This document shows, one piece after another, positions 15,001 to 27,000 of a stretch of 64,000 nt of DNA. Where the stretch lies: assembly GCA_958450365.1 (NCBI GenBank), contig CAUEEP010000737.1, positions 36,001-100,000 on the forward strand. Direction: 5' to 3'. How positions within the stretch are numbered: position 1 is the stretch's first letter; every line of letters begins with the position of its first letter. A program made the position numbers and the translations under genes. The DNA is from Mesorhabditis belari (lineage: Eukaryota; Nematoda; Chromadorea; Rhabditida; Rhabditidae). The notes beneath the pieces were generated by a model. That model was not told where the DNA came from and did no database searches. It saw nothing but the letters and a program-made list of their open reading frames with translations.

Positions 15001-18000
15001 GTACCGATTGCCGCCACCAACCGACGAACTCTCCGATAACTGCAATCACTGTGCAAAGGGGAAAGGAAAGATATTCAATCAAAGATTTGATTGAAAGGAT
15101 CATCTAAAGATCTTTGGATAGATCTAAAGATTGAAGAAAGATCTTTTATTAGAAATGTTGTTCAGCATGAAGAAAGATTGAAGAAAAGAAAAGAAAGAAA
15201 AACGGAGATTTTGAATCTTCTCATTTTCTGAACGGGCAAATTTTGGAAATCGAGAGATCAACTTTCAGAGTTTCCCGTTTCCCAAAACATAACCGATCCT
15301 TGGTTAAAGATCTTGGTTAAGATCAACTCTAGAAACAAACCTCTTGCGTAGTGGAGACACGCTTGCGAGCTGGTTTCGGCGCACCCCCAGCAAAGGATGG
15401 CAATTCGGAGATGGACTCGGAGACTTCATCCTCCGAATTGTCCATTTCACCCATTAACTCGCGACGAATCGAGTCGGGAATCGTGAGGCCCGATGATGGG
15501 ATTCCATCGACTTCAGAGATCTGAATTTGGGAGAAATGATGAGATCGTTTGATCGATATCGATTGATCCTCGTTGACATTCATTCACAAACAGACACACT
15601 CACGAATTTAGCTTTTTGTTACATTTAGTCTTAGATCATTTTCCGATCATTTTCCTCAAAGATTTTCATCCAAGAGATTTGAGAGAGAAGAGTTTCAAGT
15701 CTAACAGAGCTTTGAAAGAGAAGAGTTTCAAGTCTAACAAAGCTTTGAAAGAGAAGAGTTTCAAGTCTAACAAAGCTTTGAAAGAGAAGAGTTTCAAAGT
15801 CTAACAAAGCTTTCATTTCAACATAACAAGTCCATTTTGTCAAGTTTGTAAGGGAATAAAGCAATCCGAAAGGCCAAGACAAAAAGTGAGACTTGACCAA
15901 TGGTTGTGAGGAGACAGTTTTGAGTTCAGTGCAAGTACAGTTCTCATTCAAGATTAGACGGGTGGAAAAACAGATCAATTATTGATCTGTTTATTGATTT
16001 ATTCATTCATCAATTAGATAAACAGTTTAGAAATTGATCAAAAATTCAAAATGAAATGAGAGAATTGGGGATAGAGATTTTTTGAGGATAAAGTTTGAAT
16101 CCAAGTTCGTTAAAGATTGAATCCAAATTAGGAATTGTCAGAGAAATCGATGTTTATTCGAAAAAGTGTGTGGGTTGACGAAGAAGTGAAGAAGAAGTGA
16201 AGAAGATCGAGATGGATTCGAATGAATCCCGAAAAATCTGCAGAAAAAAAAGAAGAAAAGGAAGAACTCCCGAGCGATGAGTAGTTGCGAACATAAAAAA
16301 GTGCCCAAACCGAGATGGGGCAAAGATTGAGAGGGATGAGGGGAAGGGAGGGAAGGGGAGAAGGGGAGAGAAGGGAAGAGGAAGGGAGGGAAGGGAAGAG
16401 GAAGGGAGGGAAGGGGAGAAGGGGAGAGAAGGGAAGAGGAAGGGAGGGAAGGGAAGAGGAAGGGAGAGAAGGGGAGAGAAGCGGGAGAGACGGACGGTGG
16501 AAGGCCCATCCACCAGAGTGATCCCAGGCTCTCGGCAAATTTGTTGACCACTACAGTTTGTTGTTTTTTTTTTCATCTAGCCCGTTCCAATTGATCATAT
16601 TGATCGATTCAAAAAGTCCGAATCAGAATTTTGAATTAAAAAGTTAAAAAGCAAGTTTACAAATTTAAGAAATGACTTATTTAGAATCTAGAACTGGGGT
16701 AGGTTTGCTTTTCTTTTTATTATTTAAACTATTCCACAGTGATATAAGAAATCTAAGCTATAAGAATTATATGATCTAAGCCGTTAGAAATCTGGAATTA
16801 AATAATCTGAAATGAAAGTAAGCTTTGAAGCTAAGCAAGCATTGAAGCTAAGCGAAGCATTGAAGCTAAGCAAGCTTTGAAGCTAAGCAAAGCATTGAAG
16901 CTAAGCAAAGCTTTGAAGCTAAGCAAGCTTTGAAGCTAAGCAAAGCTTTGAAGCTAAGCAAGCTTTGAAGATAAGCAAGCTTTGAAGCTAGGCAAGCTTT
17001 GAAGCTAAGCAAGCTTTGAAGCTAGGCAAGCTTTGAAGCTAAGCAAGCTTTGAAGCTAAGCAAGCTTTGAAGCTAAGCAAAGCATTGAACAGGCTTGAGT
17101 CAGCTCTGTTTCTCCGTTTCAAAATCAAAATGATCAAAATGATTAAAAGGATTAAAAGGATTAATGAAAATGATGCTAGACATTATGGTAGACAGTTTTT
17201 AATGTCTTTTAGCTGTCTAGATGTCTAGATATGTCTAGGTATGTCTAGATATGTCTAGGGTAATGTCTAGATACTCAGTTAGTCAGCTGAATATCTTCAA
17301 ATTTTCAATCTAAACTGTAAACAATCAACTAAAAAGAGAAAAAGCTTGAAAACTATGAAAGCTATGAAAGCTATGAAAGCTATATTCATATTCAAAACTA
17401 TATTCTAAATAAGCTATATTCATTCTCAATCAATTTCTCAATCAATTGCTCGAACCAATCGATGAATAATGTCTTATGAGTGGAAAAAAAAAGGATAAGA
17501 ATATTAAGAAAGGAGTTTCTTTTATCTCTAAATCTCCCTTGGTATTCTTAAAGAAAAAGCACTTCTCACTAAAGCTATTGGGGGAAAAGGCCCACGCATA
17601 TCCTTGAGAACTGTGTCCCTTTTTTCTTTTCTAGAAAATCTTTTCCGTTCTCTCTTTTTTTTATTTCGGAAAAGGTCGATTCGAGAGGTGCACATACAAA
17701 AATTTGAAGAAAAGAAGAAGAAGGAGAAGAGAGAGGAGGAGGAAGAAGAAGAAGAAGAAGAAGAAGAAGAAGAAGAAGAAGAAGAAGAAGAAGAAAAAAA
17801 GAAAGAAAAGAAGAAGAAGAAGGAGAAGAAGAAGGAGAAGAAGAAAGAATGAAGAGAAACTGGGAAAGTAGGATCTCCTATCGCATCTCTCCACTCACAC
17901 TTTTCACCCGCTAAACTCATCACCCTAAGTTTCTTGAGAATTTGTGTTTTTTTTTAGGAAAAATGAGGGATTGGCTAGAAAATTGATTGTCAATTAACAT

Positions 18001-21000
18001 TTCAAAGAATTAAATATCTTTCATGGAGAAGTAAAATCGTTTTCTCTTTGTCGATCGATCGATTCATGTCGTTGACTACTTTTTTTGACCTTGATCCTTC
18101 AGAATCTAGTTTTGAACTTTTACAAATATGATTTAATAGTATTTTATTTAATAGTAGTGCACCCTAAGCGTCGTCTCAATTGATCGAAATCTCGAGAACG
18201 GCTTATCAGAACCTATCGATGTGTGGTCGGAAAATGTAGCTGACGATGAGATCTAGTGGGGGATTTGAGAGTTGAGCTTCTGTGAAGAACTTGGAGACCG
18301 TAAAATAGTGATCAACTCGGCTCGGCACTACTATTAGAAAGAATACAATAGTCAAATTTGATGCGTTTACGTGGAACAGATTAGTTAGGAGAGAACAGAC
18401 TAGTTTGTGATTGAATCCTTGAATACAGCTTGTTTGATGTCACGGAAAAAAAATGGGTGCTGTATTTTCCCTAAGGGTCGTCTAAATTGATCGAAATCTC
18501 GAGAACCGCTTATCAGAACCTATCGATGTGGGGTCGGAAAATGTAGCTCACGATGAGATCTAGTGAGGGATTAGAGTGTTGAGCTTCTGTGAAGAACTTG
18601 GAAACCGTAAAATAGTGATCAACTCGGCTCGCCGGGGTCACCACTATTAGAGAAAATACGGCAATAGTATTTTAAGAAGTTTAGCGGTGAAAACTTCCAT
18701 CATTTTCTTGAAAAGAAATTGGGAATTGACATGTTTCTGTAATCATCTAGAAAACCTGAAAAGTTCTGAAGAAAAAAGGAAAAAGAAAAATCGATTAGTC
18801 AAGAATTTGAAAAATTAAAATCAAATCATTTTGTTTACAAATCTTTAGATGATAAACTATTTGACTTGTTCAAAATCTTTAATTTATAATTTTAAAAGAA
18901 AAACTATTATGGCTTAGTTTTTTTAATAAAATCAAAAAAAACTAAACCATTCTTCGAACAAAAAACCCACTCAAACAAACCTTTGAACAAAAAACAAATC
19001 ATAAGATAAATCTGAACTAATATTTGTGCAAAAACTTTGAAAACCTCAAGCCATGCATTGTCCTACCGAAGAACTCTCATTCTCTTCATTGATCTTTTTT
19101 AGAAGAAATCTCTAAAGGAATCAAATTTGGTAGATAAGATCTCATTGATCTACATCAGCAGATCAACAGATCTACATCATCAGCAGATCAGCAGATCTAC
19201 ATCATCAGCATCAGCAGATCAGCAGATCTACATCATCAGCAGACGAGCAGATCTACATCAACAGATCAGCAGATCTACATCATCAGCAGACCAGCAGATC
19301 TACATCATCAGCATCAGCAGATCTACATCAACAGATCAGCAGATCTACATCATCATAACTACATGATCAACATCAGCAGATCTACATCAACTAATTCGAT
19401 TCGATTCTTTGTGAGTTAGAAATAAGAAAAAAACAACAATCAAGTCTTAAACTACAAATTCGAAACTTTTCTCGAAACTTCTATTAGATTTTCTATTTCA
19501 CAATGTGATAAAGAGTGTTTAAAACTGTTTTTTTAAAGCCAAGTAAAAACTGTGAATCTTTTTAAGCCATCAGTTAACATTGGTGTTGGTGATTGTGCGA
19601 TCGAAAGCGATAAATCTAATAATTTTTACATTCGACGATGAAGAACCGAGTGATCCATTGGATAATCTTCTCAATGCTCGCCTTTCTTCTTCTTCTTTTC
19701 TCAATCTTTCCGCTTCCGGGGTATCATAGTCGATAATTTCCTTGAAAGGGATTGAGCTTTGAGAAATTGAGAAATTCTTTTTGTTTACCTTGAGAAATGT
19801 TTCCTTTGCCTCGCCTTGGGGAAGTTTTCTGAGGATGAACGCGTGGATATGGGAGAGGCCTCTGGAGATGTGCAAATGATCACAATCATTTCAATTATCA
19901 GAATTATCAAAATGATTAGGGAAATTAAGGAGAAAAATAAAAACTAGCTTATTTATTTAAATATTCTTAAATCTAGCTTTTTTACAATAATATAATTATA
20001 TCATTTCAAGTACGAGAACAAGAAAACAATATATAGTCAAGTTTTGAATACTAGATTTTCGATCTAGGTTGATCTGGGTCGATCTAGGTCGATCTAGGTT
20101 GATCTAGGTCGATCTAGGTTGATCTAGGTCGATCTAGGTTGATCTAGGTTGATCTAGGTCGATCTAGGTCGATCTAGGTTGATCTAGGTTGATCTAGGTT
20201 GATCTGGGTCGATCTAAGTCGATCTAGATCGATCTAAGTCGATCTAGATCGATCTAGGTCAATCTAGGTCGATCTAGGTCGATCTAGGTCGATCTAGGTT
20301 GATCTAGGTCGATCTAGGACCTCAGGTCAGGCTTTGATTGGTTAAACCTAAAGTTTACGATCTGAACTAGTCTTCTACAGTCTTCTACAGTACTCTACAG
20401 TACTTTTACAGTATCCTACAGTCTTCTACAGTACTTTTACAGTACCATATCTCAGTATCAATACAGTTTTTTCTTGTGCTCTTTGTACTCAAGTTCTCTT
20501 GACACGAAATCGTTTCAAATCACAAAGTACACTAAAGAGCAAGTTCTTTTAGAAGTGAAAAGAATGAGCTTAAAGATGCAAAGATCGAAAAAAAAAAAAG
20601 CAAACCTATTCGGTGGCAACGATGGTCGCCTCGGTTGCTGCACATTTTTTTGTGCGCTAATTGGTGGCCATCCATTTGCATTGTTTTTTTGCAATCCTCT
20701 ACTTGATCCAATCGAATTGAGTCTAGGCAAGGGCAAAGAATCAGCTCTTGGATGTCCGATAAAGTTCGAGAATCGATCACATTTTTGATTTGTTTCCTCT
20801 CGGGCCTCTCCGTTGCAGAGGCCAATTTGAGAATCAAAAGATGGAGAATCTCGATTGGGAATCGTGGGGTACATCCTTGATTTGGAGAAATTGGATTTGG
20901 ATCTTTTCACTTCAACAATCAATCGATTTTCTGATGGTTGAAAGGCTAAAGGAAACAAAATGAATTCAGAAATAGAAGCTCGGAAAGCTTGATGTTTGGA

Positions 21001-24000
21001 AAAGAATAGAGTTTATGAGGTTTTCAGAAAAAAACGTTTCAGAATTGTACAACTTTTTTAAAGTTAGAAAGTAAATAAAGTAAACTATTAGGTAAATTGT
21101 AAAAGAAACTGCGGATTACTTCCGAGGATCAAAGTTTTTTTTTATGCCTGAGTGCAGTAGTATTGTCACTGGCATTGTATCAATTACCAGTAAAGTACCA
21201 ATAGCAATACATTACTTTAACAGTACCACTAAAGATTACACTACTTCAGTACTCCATTACTAGTCTAAAACTAAACTATACATAAAAGAAGATCAAAAAT
21301 TTAAATCACAAAACGAAAAGAAAGATCATCTTTAAAAGATTCATCTTTAAAAGATTCATCTTTATAAGATCATCTTTATAAGATCATCTTTATAAGATCA
21401 TCTTTATAAGATCATCTTTATAAGATCATCTTTAAAACATCATCTTTAAAAGATCAACTTTAAAAGATCATCTTTATAAGATCATCTTTATAAGATCATC
21501 TTTAAAACATCATCTTTAAAACATCACCTTTAAAAGATCATCGTTGCTCTATAAAATCAAAAGCTAGCAAAAGAAAGTGATCAAATATCAGAAGAGAAAA
21601 AAAAAGGATTGGAATGGCGAGTGTTTCAAGGGATAACATGAAAAAAAGGGATCTTGGGAAAGGAGATGTGTATTTGACCTGTCGATTTCGAGTGAAAAAA
21701 ATCGAGGAAAGTGTTGAAGAAGACTTTGCGTGTGCCGCTTCTCTCTTGGCTTTTTCTTTCCTCACCGATTTGTGAAAAATTTGTGTGTTGAGATCTTCTC
21801 CACGAATCGCTTTAGTCGAGAGATTTTTTTCACGCTTTTTCGAGACATTTTGCATGATTTTTCTGGGTGGTCGTTGGAAAACAGTACAAAATTTTGGGAA
21901 TACACAAAGCCGAATTTTGAAATTGTTCAAAAGAGAATTGTTGAAATTGTTCAAACGTTAAAACGAGAACAAAAGGCAATTAAGTTAAGCTTAAGTTAAG
22001 GTGACAGAAGTCACATCTTGCTTGCTCTCGTTGAACACGTCAGTTCTTTTATGGGTTGAATCTGGGAATACAAAACATGATCGACGCCGGGCGAACGCTC
22101 TGCCAATGAGCTACAGCTAGTCGTAGCCCATTGCCGCCAGAGTAGAGCCTTATGCCTTATTCTAGATCTAAATCTGAAGTGGATTCTAGAGCAGCTTGTC
22201 GTGGGTCAGTGAAATAAACTGTAAACTCATCAACCATCAAACGTCTAACAACAGTGCTGTTCAAACAGAGTCCTAGAGCCGAGATAACAGACAGTCAGAA
22301 CCTAGATCTTGACGTGACATTTCAACTGGACCCTACGTTAGTCAGATTAGGCCTGTCCAGTCCTGTCCAGAGGCCAGATTAGCTGACCTGGCTTCTAAAT
22401 TCGAGACTAACTTCTATTTTTTCTAAATAAATCCGAGACTTTTCTGACCCAGATTTGCATTTTTGTACATAAAAGCTTTCCCTAGGCTAACCGGCTATTT
22501 CTCTTTAGAAATAGTCAGTTCATCATGTTGATCTATCATCTGTAAGCAAACGATAACCAATTGCTGTAATGGGAATCTTGAAACATTTTGAAAACTTTAA
22601 TCCAATCTTTTTAATCCAATCCAATCCAATCCAATCTCTGTACTTTACTGAGAACTTTAAGAAATCAATCTAAAGGAAAAACTTTAAGAAATCAATCTAA
22701 AGTAAAAACTGTAAGTTCTAAAAACTCTAAAGTGTAGATCATTTTAATCTTTCTCGTTAGTTTTTGAAAGTTAGCTTCTCATCACTCAATTAGTATTATT
22801 TATGTTCTAAAATGCATGCAAGAATTTCTTTTAAAGTTTCATCATGAATTACATGTTAAATGTTTTTCCAGAAAATTTTCCAGAATTACATGTTAAATGG
22901 GTGTGAATGGAGTGCATTGAGAATAAGAAAAACGAAGAAAAACGAAGAAAAAGAAAAGAAAAAGAAGATGAAATGCGATAAACAGAACACTTCTCTCTCT
23001 CTCTCTCTCAATTTAGATGAAAAGAACAGTACGGTTCCTTTTGAACAGATTTTTCAAGGTAAGTGAAATGTTTGAATGTTTACACATCCCTTCACACATT
23101 CGAGAACTTGTGAGTACAAGATTTCCCGAAAATCTCACTTTTTCACTTTTATCCGATTCTTTACTAAGAAACTTGAGAAAAAGAAAGTTAAAGACAAAAA
23201 AATATAAATTATTTTAAAAAGATTAGAACTAAAATTGATGATTAGATATTGATTTCATTGTTGTTTCTTTTCAATTTACATGTGTCAATCAATTTCAATT
23301 CACTCACCTCATCATCGGCTGCGGGACGGGAGCCGGCACGATTCTAAAAAGTTAAATAAATCTATTCATTTGATAGATAACCATTATTATCCTATATTTC
23401 CATAAATTCAGAAATTTCATGATTAAAGTCAATGCTTATCGGAAATTTGATCCCGCTCCTTTTCCCATTAGCAATCTAACTTTGAGCTTAAATATCTCTG
23501 TGTTGAGTTGTTCAATTTCAATATTCTTGATATCATTAGATACGTCAAGTCTTTCTCTATCAATTGGTACAAAAATTGAGCAGCCTAACATCAAGAAATT
23601 TGAGTTTAAAGTTGGATTGCTAATGAGAAAGGGATGGAGCCGATTAAATGTCCCACAATCCGTCAATGTAGGAGATTGAATTTAGAAATGGAACAAGACT
23701 AATTGTGGATAGCTAAGCTATAAGTATAGCTGATCTTTGGTATCTTTTATTGTTACTAATATTTTGTTTTTCTTAACACCAACCGCATCAGGTCTGAGAC
23801 TGCTTTCTCGGCTTGCCACTGGAGATTTCTTGCGATAAGCGGGACTCTAAAAAGATTCAGATTGAAAAATTTCTAGCTTTTATAACTAATATTTTGTATG
23901 TAAATAGACTGAGTTCCTAATGAGATACCCAAGATCACAAAAAGTTTTTGAGGTACAGATAAAACTTGTTGTCATCCTTTCTTACTAATCCTTTCTTGAT

Positions 24001-27000
24001 AGATAAAACTTACGGGACTTTTCCTGCTTTTCGCATAGTTACTCTCATCTTCGGATTTAAGTTGCTAAATAACTTTGAAATTATATTTTGAAATTCTTAA
24101 ACCTCTTCCTCATAATTATTCTTTTCATCTTCAAGATGAACAGCCGCTGAGCTCTCTCCATCACCGTATTCGGATCGAGCATAGCATTTGTAAACACCTA
24201 AATATCTCAACGAAGTTACAAAAGCTAACCAATAAATTTCAATGACAAACCAGTGAGATTTCTTGTCACATTGTTGATGGTCAACCGGGAATAACGACCA
24301 TCAAACGAGGTGATGTGATCTCGACTCGATCGAATCTCTGTTCCGTCTCTGAATGGAAACGTTTTTACTCATCAAATTTGAATTAGAAATAAAGTTATTT
24401 GCTAATTTCAAGAGACATAAGTGTCTATAAATATTCAGAAATATAAATATCAAAAGGCACACTCACTTGAACCAGCTGATCGTGGTCGATGTATGGCATT
24501 GCCATTCCACTTCCAGCGTCACTGAGCTACCAGAACGGACTGCCTAAAGAATTATTTGTTGAAAGGTATTCCTTCTCTTTCTTCCTTTCTCTTCCTCCAT
24601 GTATTTCCTCTTACTCTCGGATAGCTCAATGGTTAGAGCAATTGCTCGAAAAGTAAAAAGGTCGATGGTTCAATCCACTCTCCGGAAATCTTTCTTGTAT
24701 TTTTACACATGATTTCACATAATCAATCAACTTTACGTGTTCAACAACAAGAGCTATGCATTTTGCAAGCGTTTCATCATATTTCTATCTATTGCTCTTG
24801 TTTTTTGAAAGGAGGAAAAAACAAAAACAAGAAATCGGAGAAGAAAGGGAGGAAATGGGGGTGTGTAATGTGAAGGGTCTAGGCCAAGATCTCCGTCTCC
24901 AGGTACCCCCAAGTCCCCCTCAAAAATCATTCATTTCTTTTCTCGCTCACCTCAATTTATCACCTTTGAACACCCGTTGCTTTCCTCTTTTTTTCAGCAA
25001 AAATAGTCAAGAGAGATTGTTGTTCTTGCCTGCTGGGTTTTTACTGGTTTACTTTTGATAATTGGGCACTGAGCAAAGAATGTTTGAAACTAGCAACTAA
25101 AAGCTACAATCTGCTATCGTAATTTCACTATTTCATGTTACAACTCGTAAGTCAAAGACTTAGATCTAAAGGATTTTGAAAGTAAGAAGAATAATACAAG
25201 AAAACTTGATGATGACGCCAAATGAGCAAGTTAAGCGTTAAAATATTAAAATTGAAAAACCTTTGATGTAGCCGGCTCGACGACAACGGGCGCTCGTCGG
25301 AACTTCTCGCGCGCGTTATTCGGCAAATCGGTCAATGAGGAGTCTCTGAAAAAGAAACGATTGAAATAGTATAATAAATTAAAACAATCAATAAATAAAC
25401 AATAAATACAATAAATAAATCAATGAATTTAGCATAAATACGATTTAGCATTCAGCTTATCTCGGGAATTGAAATGCAAATACAGTGCTGAAGTCTAACG
25501 GAAGAGTATTAAAATTATATAAAGATATATTTCAATCAGAAACAAAAAGAAACTTGTGATACTGACAAGAGACAGATGACTGAAGTGTGTTTTTCTAAGT
25601 AAAAGAAAAAAAGTCAAATTTGAGCCCATTAATACCCGTTTTTTTGCTCCCCGTAAATTGAATATCTTTACATTTAAAGGGAATTTCCTACCAAATCAAT
25701 TAATCAACTGAATATCTTTACATTTGAAGGGAATTTCCCACCAAATCAATTAATCAATTGAATATCTTTAAAAGAAATCATATATAAGCTCTCTTCACTC
25801 ACTTATTCACCGCTTCATCTTTCCTCGTCGTCGTCTCACGACCATAATTAGACGATTCATATTTTGACTCCTCAACTTCGGACTAGAAATTTTTAAGTAT
25901 AAAAACTTACCGTAAATACTGTAATAGTACTCCACCCCCATAAAGACGGTGCGGAGTGTTGTGTAGTCTAGTTTTGAACGAGTTTTTCTCGACACTGGTT
26001 TATGCTATAATGCGCGTTTAAATATCAAAAAATAGCCCTGAATTTCAGCTATTTTTTGATACCAAAGACGCATTTTTCGAAAATACGAGCGCTTTGAAAA
26101 AAAACGAAATACTAAAAAACTTTTGCGACTACGCGACTGTACGAGGGGAGTGGGGTACTATTACAGTATTTACGGTAAGTGCTAATTTAATGCTTATAAT
26201 TTAATGCTAAATTAATTTAATTAATTTAATGCTATAATTTAATTTAATGCTTAATTTAATGAATCACCTTTTGCGGGATATCCTCTAATCCGGGGCTCTT
26301 TGTGCGCTGTTTTTTCTCCTCAGCGGTGAGAGCTGACGTTGATCGTTCACGGACACGCTTTGATGAGCCTAAATACAATATTTAACAATATTTAGTTTTA
26401 TTTAAGTGAAACCGTTTTCCCCTTCAGCCAGCTTGCTACTGCCACGTCGCGTTTTTGCCTGATCGGGTGTCAACTCGTCGCCCATCACCGGCGTTGAAGT
26501 GCGAGAGCTAAAAATGGATAGATTGATGACTTTAAAGTTTACTTTTGATCATAGAAAACTAAGCAAATTTCTTATTGTTCAATAAACAGTAATGAAAGTC
26601 TATGATTATCGCAAGTTTGTCAACAACTCTGTATAAGTTTTGATCTTTAACTTACCGTGTGGTTTTCCCTGGAGACGCTTCTTTACTCTTGCTTCTTCTT
26701 TCTTTTCTCGGTGTTCCTTCTCGTTCACTTCCCGCTCTTTCTTTTTTCTTTTTACTTGGTGATCCAGGACGGGGAGAGGCTGATCTCTCCGATCGTCCTG
26801 ATGGCGAACGTTCGGTCTTCTTCTAGAAATTTGGATTGATTGATCTAGATCTAGATTTAACAGAATTGATCTAGATCTAGAAAAATTCTGTTGCAAAATT
26901 CTGTTGCAAATCTTCTGGCTACAGTAAAACATTACAAAAGTCTTCGTTTTCAAATCTTACCCTTTTCTTTTCTCCTCAGCTGGTGGTGGTTCCTCGTCGG

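Noticed and set aside
16128..16576. Ser/Pro/Leu-rich open frames on the minus strand
   Set aside because: All arise from the purine-rich array at 16323-16490.
17528..17923. Poly-Ser, poly-Phe/Leu and poly-Glu open frames
   Set aside because: Translations of the GAA/GAG microsatellite.
22860..23217. Plus-strand open frames antisense to twitchin
   Set aside because: AT-rich chance frames within an intron, no homology.
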